From positions 62,001-126,000 of the forward strand of contig NZ_JAUCDY010000005.1 of NCBI RefSeq assembly GCF_030362935.1: a stretch of 64,000 nucleotides of DNA. Direction: 5' to 3'. The stretch comes from Thiopseudomonas acetoxidans. GTDB lineage: Bacteria > Pseudomonadota > Gammaproteobacteria > Pseudomonadales > Pseudomonadaceae. Positions 8,534 through 17,810 of this stretch are shown here, piece after piece. The stretch's first letter is position 1, and every line of letters begins with the position of its first letter. The notes under the pieces were generated by a model. That model was not told the DNA's origin. It saw only the letters and a list, made by a program, of their open reading frames with translations, and searched no databases. Made by a program: the position numbers and the translations under genes.

Positions 8534-9421
8534 TTATTTTTTACGCTTAGCACGCGGATGAGCTTGATCATAAACCTGGGCTAGATGTTGAAAATTCAAG
8601 TGCGTATAGATCTGCGTAGTACTGATATTGGCATGTCCAAGCATTTCCTGCACCGCACGCAAATCCTGTGAAGATTCTAAAACATGACTGGCAAAAGAGT
8701 GGCGCAGCATATGCGGATGCACATGCTGCCCGAGCTCTAAGTTACCGGCGCGCCTAATTTGCTCGCGCACCACCGAAGGGTTAATACGCTGTCCGCGCGC
8801 GCCGACAAAAACCGCTGCCGCATCCTTAGTTAACTGTTCACGCACATCCAGCCAATTCTGCAAAGCTACTCGTGCTTGCCGGCCTACAGGCAGGATACGT
8901 TCTTTATTACCCTTACCTAACACGCGCACCAAGCCCTGCTCTAAGTCCAAGTCAGGCAAATCCAGCCCCACCAGCTCAGCTAAACGCAAACCCGAGGAGT
9001 ATAACAATTCCAAGATAGCCCGATCACGCTTATCGAGTGGCGTTTGCTGCGGTAGTTGCTCAAGAAACTGATCGACTCGGTCTACATCTAAAGTTTTGGG
9101 CAGGCGCTTTTCACCACGCGGCGGACGAATCCCTTGCGCTGGATTGTTTTTCGCCATGCCTTCTACAATTAAATACTGATAAAAACTGCGCAATGCCGAA
9201 AGTTTACGCGTGATGCTGCGCACCGCATGCCCACTACGATACAGTTCAGCCATCCATGCGCGCACATGCATAGGTTCAAGGTGTTGCCAATCGGTAATTG
9301 CTTGTTGCTGTAACCATGCAAGTAGCTGGTTGAGATCGCTTTGATAAGCGCTGTGGGTGTGGGCAGATAACTGACGCTGCGCTATTAGTGCATTAAGAAA
9401 CTGCTCGACCTGCACTTGCAT
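8534..9421 (-). CDS. xerC: Tyrosine recombinase XerC
   Basis: 295 aa chromosome dimer resolution recombinase that acts with XerD at dif. An N-terminal SAM-like core-binding domain (about 1-95) is followed by the catalytic domain with the full set of residues: Arg146 (SSGLRLAEL), Lys170 (GKGNKERILP), His237 and Arg240 (HMLRHSFASH), His263 (LGHANIS) and nucleophile Tyr272 (IYTHL). It is the last gene of the lppL-lysA-(dapF-like)-DUF484-xerC run, one base after the DUF484 stop. In pseudomonads the gene is also called sss. Confidence 0.96.
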   Translation of the reverse strand: MQVQVEQFLNALIAQRQLSAHTHSAYQSDLNQLLAWLQQQAITDWQHLEPMHVRAWMAELYRSGHAVRSITRKLSALRSFYQYLIVEGMAKNNPAQGIRPPRGEKRLPKTLDVDRVDQFLEQLPQQTPLDKRDRAILELLYSSGLRLAELVGLDLPDLDLEQGLVRVLGKGNKERILPVGRQARVALQNWLDVREQLTKDAAAVFVGARGQRINPSVVREQIRRAGNLELGQHVHPHMLRHSFASHVLESSQDLRAVQEMLGHANISTTQIYTHLNFQHLAQVYDQAHPRAKRKK

Positions 9422-9422
9422 G

Positions 9423-10112
9423 TTAATTCTTGGTGGACGCTAGCAACGTTGGTAATAAACGCGCGACAACTTGAGCAATATAGTCTAAAAATAAAGTATC
9501 TACCGCATTGCTGTACTGTTGCGGGTTTTCACTGCCTAACGCTAAAACCCCTAGCTTTTCTTTATGGGCAATACTGATAACTGCAGCCGACTGGATACTT
9601 TGCGCCTGTTGCTCGCCAAATAAAAACTGCAGCTCAGACTCACGCAACGCACCACACACAGGTATGCCCACCAATAAACCCGAGATTTTCTTTTGCGCAT
9701 CAGTCAAGGTCTCTGTGCGACCCACAGCTAAAGGCTCTTGCGCAAAAAAGACTAAACCAACAAACTCAACTTTAAACTTTTGCTTGAGGCTGTCTTCCAG
9801 CGCGGCAACCAGCGCCTCTAAGCTGTCCGCTTCTAATAGCTGTAAGGTCAGATCACGGGTTAGCTGGAATAAACGATCATTATCTCTGGCCACTTCGAGC
9901 AACTGCGTTAAGCGACTACGCATGTCCAAGCCACGTTGACGCAAAACAGCCATTTGCCGTTCAACCAGCGACACCGATGTACCGCGCGCATGGGGTATTT
10001 TTAAATCTGCCAGCAGATCATCCTGTGCTAGAAAAAAATTCGGATGCCGGCGCAGATAATCAGCCACTAGCGCATCGTCCAGTATTTTCACTTCACCTTG
10101 GGTATCAGTCAT
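9423..10112 (-). CDS. DUF484 family GAF-like protein
   Basis: 229 aa. The N-terminal motif ILDDALVADYLRRHPNFFLAQDDLL and VSLVERQMAVLRQR are hallmarks of DUF484 proteins encoded upstream of xerC in many proteobacteria. Residues about 80-220 have the alternating pattern of a GAF-like domain (GVLALGSENPQQYS near the end). Ligand and function are unknown. Its ATG overlaps the stop of the dapF-like gene by 4 bp and its stop precedes xerC by one base, so all three are likely co-translated. Confidence 0.88.
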   Translation of the reverse strand: MTDTQGEVKILDDALVADYLRRHPNFFLAQDDLLADLKIPHARGTSVSLVERQMAVLRQRGLDMRSRLTQLLEVARDNDRLFQLTRDLTLQLLEADSLEALVAALEDSLKQKFKVEFVGLVFFAQEPLAVGRTETLTDAQKKISGLLVGIPVCGALRESELQFLFGEQQAQSIQSAAVISIAHKEKLGVLALGSENPQQYSNAVDTLFLDYIAQVVARLLPTLLASTKN

Positions 10113-10708
10113 ATCCTAATCTGTCCTTCAAAAGTACGCGTAGCCAAGCCGCGCAACTCTACTTTTTGCTGTTCAAAACACAGGCTAAGGCTGAGCTCAT
10201 CCTTTACTAATTCAAGACGCAGCTTATTGTGCTGCCCGTCCTGCTGTTTAACAGATAGCGCTGCTGCTAGATTGGTGTCTTGATAGTTTTCACCCAGATC
10301 AACCTGCCAGCTTTGTGCAAATTCTAGTTGGGTAAAGTTTTGTAGCGGGTATTCGACGCTCACCCAACCATCAATTGATAAGCATGTGTTTTGCTGTCCG
10401 GTGCGGGTATCGAATCTAAGCTCATGCTGTGTAGTAAGCTTTTTTTCCATTAGCAAACGAGTCACACAGCATAGGTCGACAAAGGAGCAATCGAGTTCCG
10501 TGCCGTCTTGTGCATATACGCGGCAGCTAAAATCCACCTCCGGTTGCCGCGGCACTTCGATCAGCACTAAACGCTTAAAGCCTACGCCACGTGCGCGCGA
10601 TGACCACTGCTGTACTTGGCGAGGATTGATAAACGCATGCTGACTAAGCAGCTCAACCAGCATCAAGTCGTCGCCCAAACAATGCATTTTGCTAAAGCGT
10701 AGTAACAT
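10109..10708 (-). pseudogene. Degenerate DapF-like gene, open frame but missing catalytic elements
   Basis: 199 aa in the dapF position between lysA and DUF484. The start MLLRFSKMHCLGDDLMLVELLSQHAF is clearly DapF-like (family: MLLRFTKMHGLGNDF), and the last residues ELRGLATRTFEGQIRI match the family C-terminus. The substrate-binding/catalytic CGNGAR block has become CSFVDL (74-79), and roughly 75 residues of the second half, including the region of the second catalytic Cys, are absent (family length about 275 aa). Diaminopimelate epimerase activity is therefore unlikely. The frame is uninterrupted and overlaps DUF484 by 4 bp, so it may still be translated, either as a decaying gene kept for coupling or as a repurposed protein. 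A functional dapF would be needed elsewhere. Confidence 0.78.
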
Positions 10709-10710
10709 AT

Positions 10711-11958
10711 TTACTCCGGTAGCAAACTCTCATTGGCATAGAGCTCAGCGATGGTTTCACGCTGACGCACAACCTGCATTTGCTCACCATCGACCATCAC
10801 TTCAGCAGCACGGCCGCGGCTGTTGTAATTAGAGGCCATCACAAAACCATACGCACCAGCCGAGCACACCGCTAGCAAATCGCCTTCTTGCAAACAAAGC
10901 GGGCGGTCTTTACCCAAAAAATCACCTGTTTCACACACCGGCCCCACCACATCATAGTGGCGTGGCGTGCCTTCGCGCGGCACCACGGGCTTGATATCCA
11001 TCCAAGCTTCATACAACGCAGGGCGAATCAAATCATTCATCGCCGCATCAACAATGGCAAAGTCTTTGTCAGCGCTATGTTTTAAATACTCTACCTGCGT
11101 GAGCAAGACACCGGCATTGGCCGCGATATAACGACCGGGTTCAAAAATAAGGGTTAGCTTACGACCTGCCAAGCGCTGTCTAACTTGAGCAATGTAGTCA
11201 CCGGCACAGGGTGGTTCTTCATCACGATAACGCACACCCAAGCCGCCGCCCAAGTCGAGGTGCTCAATGTTAATGCCTAATTCAGCCAGGCGATCAACCA
11301 AGATAAGCACGCGCTCAAGTGCATCTAAAAAGGGCTCAAGACTGGTTAGTTGTGAGCCAATATGGCAATCCACACCCAAAATGGTGATGTTCGGCAGTTG
11401 TGCCGCGCGCTGATAAACCGCCTCTGCTTCATGGATGGCAATCCCAAACTTATTATCTTTAAGACCTGTAGAAATATAGGGGTGCGTACCCGCATCAACA
11501 TCGGGGTTGACGCGTACCGAGACTGGCGCCTGCACGCCCAACTCTGCGGCGACTTCTTGCAGTCGCTCAAGCTCGTCCAATGACTCCAGATTAAAGCAAT
11601 GAATTCCCACCTGTAGCGCACGATGCATCTCTGCTCGAGTTTTACCTACACCTGAAAACACTATCTTATTGGCTTGCCCACCAGCAGCCAGCACACGCTC
11701 TAACTCGCCACCAGAAACAATATCAAAACCAGCACCTAGTCGTGCCAACACGTTCAAAACCGCTAAATTAGAGTTGGCTTTTACAGCAAAACATACCAAA
11801 TGCGGCATACCATCTAGGGCATCGGCGTAGCTGTTGTATTGCTGCTCTAAATGAGCGCGGGAATACACATAAGTAGGCGTGCCAAACTTCTTGGCCACTT
11901 CGGTCAAGGCTACATCTTCGGCGTATAGCAGACCGTCACGATACTCAAATTGACTCAC
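10711..11958 (-). CDS. lysA: Diaminopimelate decarboxylase LysA
   Basis: 415 aa PLP enzyme of the alanine-racemase fold that converts meso-diaminopimelate to L-lysine. PLP lysine is Lys60 in VCFAVKANSN; DCHIGSQLT, LDLGGGLGV and FEPGRYI are substrate/PLP-phosphate motifs; VCETGDFLGKDR and AGAYGFVMASNYN form the dimer-interface active site. The start is GTG at 11956-11958, eight bases after AGGA; the ATG two bases upstream is out of frame. It follows lppL by 9 bp and precedes the dapF-like gene by 2 bp. Confidence 0.96.
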   Translation of the reverse strand: MSQFEYRDGLLYAEDVALTEVAKKFGTPTYVYSRAHLEQQYNSYADALDGMPHLVCFAVKANSNLAVLNVLARLGAGFDIVSGGELERVLAAGGQANKIVFSGVGKTRAEMHRALQVGIHCFNLESLDELERLQEVAAELGVQAPVSVRVNPDVDAGTHPYISTGLKDNKFGIAIHEAEAVYQRAAQLPNITILGVDCHIGSQLTSLEPFLDALERVLILVDRLAELGINIEHLDLGGGLGVRYRDEEPPCAGDYIAQVRQRLAGRKLTLIFEPGRYIAANAGVLLTQVEYLKHSADKDFAIVDAAMNDLIRPALYEAWMDIKPVVPREGTPRHYDVVGPVCETGDFLGKDRPLCLQEGDLLAVCSAGAYGFVMASNYNSRGRAAEVMVDGEQMQVVRQRETIAELYANESLLPE

Positions 11959-11967
11959 ATTAATATC

Positions 11968-12108
11968 CTATAACTCATAACGATCGCGGCGATGCTCGTG
12001 GGCTGCTTTTTCGTCTTCAGGATCATACAGTGGCCCTTTTTGTCCACAACCACTGAGCACGGCGCAAATTGCAATCAAGCCAATAAAAGAAAGCGCAAGG
12101 CGTTTCAT
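11968..12108 (-). CDS. lppL: Small LptM/LppL-type lipoprotein
   Basis: 46 aa from the ATG at 12108. The signal peptide MKRLALSFIGLIAICAVLSGC has a lipobox (LSGC, Cys21) and the mature part begins CGQKGPLYDPED, the conserved GQKGPLY motif of YifL/LptM-type lipoproteins. In E. coli LptM assists maturation of the LPS translocon LptD; that role here is inferred from the motif. The start is set by AGGA eight bases upstream; an upstream extension to 12162 would spoil the signal peptide. It is first in the lysA operon, divergent from cyaY. Confidence 0.9.
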   Translation of the reverse strand: MKRLALSFIGLIAICAVLSGCGQKGPLYDPEDEKAAHEHRRDRYEL

Positions 12109-12225
12109 CTGGAACATCCTATACTGTTGCGATAAATTGTTGCGAGTATACCCACACCGCAAGTTCTTGACTAATTTTTAGTTTAGCAGCTTTGCACCAT
12201 TCAGAGCCTGCCCGAGGAAAAGCCA

Positions 12226-12558
12226 ATGTCCCTAAATTCAAGCCAATTTCACGATCTGATTGATACGCTGCAAGAGCAGCTAGAAGATTTGTTTGATGAG
12301 TCCGAACTCGATTTAGATATAGAAAACCAAGGCGGCATATTAACCATTATTTTCACCAATGGCAGCCAGCTGATTTTCAGCCGTCAAGAACCCCTTAAAC
12401 AACTGTGGTTAGCCGCACGCAGCGGTGGATTTCATTTTGATTACCTACACACCGAGCAACGCTGGTATTGCGCTACAGAGCAGCTATATTTAGACGCCAT
12501 GCTCAACAAAATCTTTGCTGAACAAGCAGAAGTTGCGCTCGATTTCCCACCACTATAA
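12226..12558 (+). CDS. cyaY: Frataxin-like iron-binding protein CyaY
   Basis: 110 aa, the usual CyaY length. An acidic first helix (QEQLEDLFDESELDLDIE) supplies the iron/IscS-binding face, and the sheet includes GGILTIIFTNGSQLIFSRQEPLKQLWLAARSGGFHFDY. CyaY modulates iron-sulphur cluster assembly through IscS. AGGAAAA precedes the ATG. It is divergent from lppL and convergent with cyaA, whose stop lies only 16 bp away, as in other pseudomonads. Confidence 0.95.
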   Translation: MSLNSSQFHDLIDTLQEQLEDLFDESELDLDIENQGGILTIIFTNGSQLIFSRQEPLKQLWLAARSGGFHFDYLHTEQRWYCATEQLYLDAMLNKIFAEQAEVALDFPPL

Positions 12559-12574
12559 ACAGCAGAGAATCCGT

Positions 12575-15400
12575 TTAAACAAAGGCTTGCATCGCGGTAT
12601 TGAGTCGCCGCTCCAGCTCCGCTTTTTTCTTTAAAAAGCGTACGGTTTGCAACTCTTCGGCGGGCAAGCGTCTGGATAAATCCAAATCCGTGATATAACA
12701 CGGATAAGGCTCGGCTGAGCGACGCATCGCCAAAATAGTACCTGCAACTTTTTCGTACAGCTTGTCGCCATATTCAAGCTCGGTAAACTCTTGGTGATTA
12801 CAGTAGAGCGTCACCGCGCCAGCACTGCTGATAATGGCCTGTACCGAGTAAAACGTATCCTGACCCAACAAGGCAGGTTGTGCTGGCTCAACACGCTGCA
12901 CAGCGTAGGTACCGTCAGGCCATAAACGATAGTATTCAAGCTGATACGGCAACTCAAAGCTCGGCTGTTCAATAACTTCGGTAGCAAAGCGGCGATACTG
13001 CAAAGCAGTAAAAAAGCGTTGCAGGGGCATCAACAAGGCTTGTTCAGTGGTAAATGCTAGGCGCTGCTTAAACAGACTGTTGCGCTCGTCGAGCACATGT
13101 ATCTCTGCTTCTTCACCCTGGATACGGTAATACACCTGCACCTTATGCGGCTGCGCTAAAGGCAAAATATACTTTAAGGCATGCCCCTGCAGACTGTATT
13201 CATCAATTTGCCAAGGCAGGCACTCTGCTTGGTTACGCCCCAAATAAGTTTCAAGGCTTGCCAGACTAGGCATTGTATGCTGGCTGGCAACCCCGTCTTT
13301 AAGCTCTAAAATCTGGAAGTAATCCTGCACCTGCAACAAGTAACGACTGCTCGGGTAATTACGTGCATGCATAAAAGCCTGAATAACCACATCGCTAACC
13401 CGCTGGGAAATGGCCCGCGCACGATTACGGCAGAAACACTCCACCTGCACATCAGGTATCACTGTGGTTTTGGCATACTCATTGAGCAGTGCCGCCAAGC
13501 AATCCAGCAAAGCACTTTCACCGCTAAAACGCCGCACCAGCATTTCGTTCCAGTTATTGATAACGATATGATCCAAGGTCAGTACCAAATTTTCACGTCG
13601 CCCAGAAAAATCCAACACGTTGGTTTGCTCGGTAGCAATGTGCACATTGTGCTGACTGAGCAAAGGCAGTGGATCGACACCCACGTTTACCAACAACAGT
13701 ACTCGTACGGGATAGGACTGGCTCAACAGCTCAGTTTCTGAAACCTTGCGCAGGGGCAAAGCAAAGTTTTGCCGTAAACTTTGGAAAATCCCATACAGTT
13801 CACGCTCACGCAGATCGCTGGTGCTCGTCAGCACACTAATACGCGTGCCGGCATCCACCACAGCGTTAAAGTGCGCCCATACCAACAAAGCCATCAACTC
13901 GCGCATACGCTTAAGCGGGGTATGGTAGCGCCAGTTTTGCTGGGTCACGCTCCCGGGATACAAAGCCCAGTAATGCTCTGACCTGTCATCGGCAAAGCAC
14001 TCAACCAGCGTGAGTGTATCTTCGGCTAAGTTGGGCGCAATACCCGGATTAATAAACTCGACCTTATCGGCCTTACGCTCAAACGCTGCATACAGGCGTC
14101 GTCCCAATATGGCCAAATCCCGCGCATTAATCGCACTGACCACTTGCAGCCGTTGCGCTAACTGACTTAAAAAACGGTAGCTGTACATCAACTCTGACAC
14201 TAAGAGCCGCCGCTCAACCTGTACTTCCATGGTTTTCCATTGATCGCGGCCATCTAAATGCTGCAGCTCTTTTTCTGACCACTGCCACTGTTGGGTAAGC
14301 TTCTCCAACAGGGTGCGCTGCCAGCTTTTATTTCGGTGAGTAAGCCCTTGGGTGAGTTTTTTTTCTACTTTCAGATAAAAACAGCGACGCATTAATTCCA
14401 AACGCTCGTTTTCACCACGCTCTGTTAAATACTTGGCTAAACGACGATAAAGCATCACATAGGCATCAAGCTCATCAAAATTAATAGTGTCTTGATAAAT
14501 AGCTTGCTTGAATTGCAGGCTAATGCAGTCAACGGTTGGGTACTCAGAGGCGTACACTTCAATCAACAGCAGCTTTAGTAACGATTTATAGGGCGCCTCA
14601 ATACCCTTATAGAGTTGCCACATACCAGCACTGACAAACTCACCAGCCGGAATACGCGCCAAGTGACCCAGGTCCACCACCTCATGCTCACGCACAAAGC
14701 GTTTATCGAGCAATATTTTGCAATACTCTGCATACCTATGTTCTTCATACACAGGCACATACCACCAAATAGGCGTACGTCCGGCTAACCAAACAGCGGT
14801 GCGATAAAACTCATCCAACAATAAATAATGCTGCGTGGTACCACAGTCATCCGAGGTTAACTGCCCTTCTTTTTCACCCGAGGCAAACTGCTGTGGATCA
14901 ATCAAAAATATATGTATTTCAGCGCCCATACTGGCCGCCCAGACTTGCAAGTCATCGCATTTACGGCGTAGCTCAGCCACGGACTGCGGATCCAGCGTGG
15001 GGTCATAACAAAGCCAGAAATCCATATCACTTTGTTCTACATAACCAATCGAGCCTGAACTGCCCATTAAAAACAGGCTATAAAGCTGATTTTGGTTATA
15101 ACCTCGGGCGGGACGATAGACAAAAGAGCGTGCCAAACCCTGCGCTTCCTGCACCAGTTCAGGCTTAGGCTCATAGGTAGTAAACCCAGCCGGCGTTGTT
15201 CCTGAGACATAACCCGGTAGTAGCGGATGGTTGGTATGCAGCAATAATGGCAGTAGACGCAGCACCAACTGTTGTCGGCTCGACAGCGTACAATTAGCAC
15301 GCTCGATACGCTTGTTGTTAACCATCAGGAAACGCTGCTGTAAACGCGTTAAATCCTTGCGGTCAATGCCTTCATCTATATTGGGACGAATTTCTGCCAT
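12575..15400 (-). CDS. cyaA: Class I adenylate cyclase CyaA
   Basis: 941 aa, typical of class I enterobacterial-type adenylate cyclases. The N-terminal catalytic domain carries the nucleotidyltransferase signature GSSGSIGY (113-120) with Asp125 and Asp127 in QSDMDFWLCYDP, plus VAELRRKCDDLQVWA and GAEIHIFLIDPQQF. The C-terminal half is the regulatory region. The product makes cAMP from ATP in the cytoplasm, which in pseudomonads acts through Vfr/CRP. The ATG at 15398-15400 precedes MAEIRPNIDEG; about 90 bp separate it from the small gene upstream. Confidence 0.94.
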   Translation of the reverse strand: MAEIRPNIDEGIDRKDLTRLQQRFLMVNNKRIERANCTLSSRQQLVLRLLPLLLHTNHPLLPGYVSGTTPAGFTTYEPKPELVQEAQGLARSFVYRPARGYNQNQLYSLFLMGSSGSIGYVEQSDMDFWLCYDPTLDPQSVAELRRKCDDLQVWAASMGAEIHIFLIDPQQFASGEKEGQLTSDDCGTTQHYLLLDEFYRTAVWLAGRTPIWWYVPVYEEHRYAEYCKILLDKRFVREHEVVDLGHLARIPAGEFVSAGMWQLYKGIEAPYKSLLKLLLIEVYASEYPTVDCISLQFKQAIYQDTINFDELDAYVMLYRRLAKYLTERGENERLELMRRCFYLKVEKKLTQGLTHRNKSWQRTLLEKLTQQWQWSEKELQHLDGRDQWKTMEVQVERRLLVSELMYSYRFLSQLAQRLQVVSAINARDLAILGRRLYAAFERKADKVEFINPGIAPNLAEDTLTLVECFADDRSEHYWALYPGSVTQQNWRYHTPLKRMRELMALLVWAHFNAVVDAGTRISVLTSTSDLRERELYGIFQSLRQNFALPLRKVSETELLSQSYPVRVLLLVNVGVDPLPLLSQHNVHIATEQTNVLDFSGRRENLVLTLDHIVINNWNEMLVRRFSGESALLDCLAALLNEYAKTTVIPDVQVECFCRNRARAISQRVSDVVIQAFMHARNYPSSRYLLQVQDYFQILELKDGVASQHTMPSLASLETYLGRNQAECLPWQIDEYSLQGHALKYILPLAQPHKVQVYYRIQGEEAEIHVLDERNSLFKQRLAFTTEQALLMPLQRFFTALQYRRFATEVIEQPSFELPYQLEYYRLWPDGTYAVQRVEPAQPALLGQDTFYSVQAIISSAGAVTLYCNHQEFTELEYGDKLYEKVAGTILAMRRSAEPYPCYITDLDLSRRLPAEELQTVRFLKKKAELERRLNTAMQAFV

Positions 15401-15492
15401 GTTTATTTAAAATATGAGGGTATCTGGAATGGATTTAAGTCGAGAATACGCCAAGTAACATTGCGTAACTTGGCATACCCGATAACTACTAA

Positions 15493-15729
15493 CTAGGGAG
15501 TGGTCAGAATTGTTTTAAGTGTGCTGAGGTTGCGTACTGCTTCCAAACCCAGCGAGGTCAAATAACCGCCATCTTTTTGGTCCACCAAGCCTTTGTCAAA
15601 CAAACGCTCAACCGCCGCCACTTTAATGGGATCGGCGCTGCTGTGAACCTTGATGCCCTCTTGGGCGCTTTCTAAAGGGTATAGGCTCAGCACTTCCAGC
15701 TCAGCGAATAATTCATCAGTCCAAGACAT
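15493..15729 (-). CDS. Small conserved TIGR02647-type protein
   Basis: 78 aa soluble protein beginning MSWTDELFAELEVLSLYPL and containing AAVERLFDKGLVDQKDGGYLTSLGLEAV, a compact helical winged-helix-like pattern. It resembles the TIGR02647 family found almost only in pseudomonads and relatives; function unknown. TAGGAGG stands upstream of the ATG. It lies between cyaA and another conserved small gene. Confidence 0.75.
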   Translation of the reverse strand: MSWTDELFAELEVLSLYPLESAQEGIKVHSSADPIKVAAVERLFDKGLVDQKDGGYLTSLGLEAVRNLSTLKTILTTP

Positions 15730-15782
15730 AATGCCTCCTAAGTGGCGAAATAAATTCAGTACCGTGGCTTAATGCTACGGTT

Positions 15783-16244
15783 TTATGCATCTTCATCATC
15801 GGGCAAGTCAGGTAGCGCCCGCAACATTTTTTCGTAGTTCTGCAGATCAAAACCACTGTCCTGGCTCAGAGTCTTTTGTATTTCCAAGGACAAGATGTAC
15901 GCCATCATTTCTACAGCTTCCTCTCGCCCAATCCCAACTAGTACAAGTTTATTCAGTACAGATTGCACGAAAGGTGGATCATTATCGCGCAATTGATTTT
16001 CAATGGCCTCAAATAACTGCTGACGAACAAACTGCGCTTCTTCTGTTTCTGGCTGTTGCTCATCCTGCGACTCACTGGCTGCCAACGCACTGCCTGCAGC
16101 AGATTCAATAACGCCTTCATCCAGTTGGCACAGCGTGCATTCGTCTGCATCACCACGGTTGGTTTCTACATAGCGGACGCGACGCACCGCCGACTCACGG
16201 TCTGCCGACACTTGGTAGCGTGCATCTCTTGGTTTATCTGTCAT
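15783..16244 (-). CDS. Conserved hypothetical protein, acidic, pseudomonad-type
   Basis: 153 aa, strongly acidic. The first 60 residues are low-complexity and contain one Cys pair (CTLC); residues about 75-135 form a helical domain (FVQSVLNKLVLVGIGREEAVEMMAYILSLEI) and the tail is DLPDDEDA. I do not recognise a function. The order cyaA - small gene - this gene - argH follows the P. aeruginosa region as I recall it, supporting a genuine vertically inherited gene. Confidence 0.7.
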   Translation of the reverse strand: MTDKPRDARYQVSADRESAVRRVRYVETNRGDADECTLCQLDEGVIESAAGSALAASESQDEQQPETEEAQFVRQQLFEAIENQLRDNDPPFVQSVLNKLVLVGIGREEAVEMMAYILSLEIQKTLSQDSGFDLQNYEKMLRALPDLPDDEDA

Positions 16245-16275
16245 TCATGTGCCTCTGCATCTACTTACTCTGGAC

Positions 16276-17682
16276 TTAGCGATTGCTATAGCGTGCCGCT
16301 ATCAGCTCACGCCCACGCGCTACAGCCTTGCGCACCTGCGCCGGTGCCGTACCACCAATATGGTCGCGTGCATTCACTGAACCTTCCAACGTCAGCACCG
16401 CAAACACATCTTCAGTAATATGTTCACTAAACTGGCGCAGTTCTTCTAGACTCATTTCTGCTAAATCTTTTTCCTGATCCACACCATAACGCACGGCCAA
16501 ACCAACAATTTCATGGCAATCACGAAAAGGCAGACCCTTGCCCACCAAATAGTCGGCCAAGTCTGTTGCGGTAGAGAAACCACGCAACGCAGCTTCTCTC
16601 ATAAACTCGCGCCTAGGTTTGATCGCGGGCACCATATCGGCAAAAGCACGCAAACTATCGCGCAACGTATCCGCGGCATCAAACAAAGGTTCTTTGTCTT
16701 CTTGGTTGTCTTTGTTGTAAGCCAGCGGCTGACCTTTCATCAGGGTTAACAGACCCACCAGCGCACCAAAGACACGACCCGTTTTGCCACGAATTAACTC
16801 GGGCACATCTGGATTTTTCTTTTGCGGCATAATCGAGCTGCCGGTGCAAAAACGATCCGGCAAGTCAATAAAACGAAACTGCGCTGAAGCCCACATCACC
16901 AACTCTTCTGAAAAGCGCGACATGTGCATCATAGCTATGCTGGCGGCGGCACAAAACTCAATAGCAAAATCACGATCCGACACGCCATCCAACGAGTTGC
17001 CGGAAATGGCTTCAAACCCCAGCAGCTCACAAGTAAGAGCGCGGTCAATCGGATAGGTCGTTCCTGCCAGAGCAGCACTGCCTAAAGGCATGCTGTTAGT
17101 ACGCTTGCGGCAGTCTACTAAACGTTCATAGTCACGCGATAGCATTTCAAACCACGCCATCAGATGATGACCAAAGGTCACCGGCTGGGCGGTTTGCAAA
17201 TGGGTAAAACCGGGCATGACGGTATCAGCTTCAGCCTCGGCCAAGCCCAACAAGCCTTCTTGCAGGCGGGTGATTTCCGCTAATATTTGATCAATTTCAT
17301 CTCGCAACCACAGGCGAATATCGGTCGCTACTTGGTCATTACGACTGCGCCCGGTATGCAGTTTTTTACCCGTAATCCCGATACGCTCAGTGAGGCGCGC
17401 CTCGATATTCATGTGCACGTCTTCTAGGTCGACACGCCAGTCAAACTCGCCCGCTTCGATTTCCTGCTGGATGGCGGTTAAGCCGTCCTCAATCGCTTTA
17501 AGCTCAGGTTCGCTCAGCACGCCAACCTGAGTCAGCATCTTGGCATGCGCCAAGGATCCCATAATATCGTGCTTGTATAAACGTTTATCAAAATCGACCG
17601 ACGCGGTAAAACGAGCTACAAAGGCATCGACCGGCTCGCTAAAACGGCCACCCCAAGATTGGTTGGTTTTTTCACTGCTCAT
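16276..17682 (-). CDS. argH: Argininosuccinate lyase ArgH
   Basis: 468 aa from the ATG at 17682; last step of arginine synthesis, argininosuccinate to arginine and fumarate. It belongs to the fumarase/aspartase superfamily, with signature GSSIMPQKKNP, the catalytic-His region HTGRSRNDQVATD, and GFTHLQTAQPVTFGHH. The start is chosen because MSSEKTNQSWGGRF matches the family; a TTG five codons upstream gives a non-conserved extension. In P. aeruginosa argH is divergent from algZ; here algZ is about 37 kb away and trxC is the neighbour. Confidence 0.96.
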   Translation of the reverse strand: MSSEKTNQSWGGRFSEPVDAFVARFTASVDFDKRLYKHDIMGSLAHAKMLTQVGVLSEPELKAIEDGLTAIQQEIEAGEFDWRVDLEDVHMNIEARLTERIGITGKKLHTGRSRNDQVATDIRLWLRDEIDQILAEITRLQEGLLGLAEAEADTVMPGFTHLQTAQPVTFGHHLMAWFEMLSRDYERLVDCRKRTNSMPLGSAALAGTTYPIDRALTCELLGFEAISGNSLDGVSDRDFAIEFCAAASIAMMHMSRFSEELVMWASAQFRFIDLPDRFCTGSSIMPQKKNPDVPELIRGKTGRVFGALVGLLTLMKGQPLAYNKDNQEDKEPLFDAADTLRDSLRAFADMVPAIKPRREFMREAALRGFSTATDLADYLVGKGLPFRDCHEIVGLAVRYGVDQEKDLAEMSLEELRQFSEHITEDVFAVLTLEGSVNARDHIGGTAPAQVRKAVARGRELIAARYSNR

Positions 17683-17810
17683 AAAATCATCCAGCAAGGT
17701 TTAATAACATGCGCCTATGATAGCAGGATGCACGGCAAGCGCGAGTATGCGTTATGGTCGCCAGCTTGTTTATACGCGGGTTAACTACGCTAATCTGCGG
17801 CGAACAAGAT

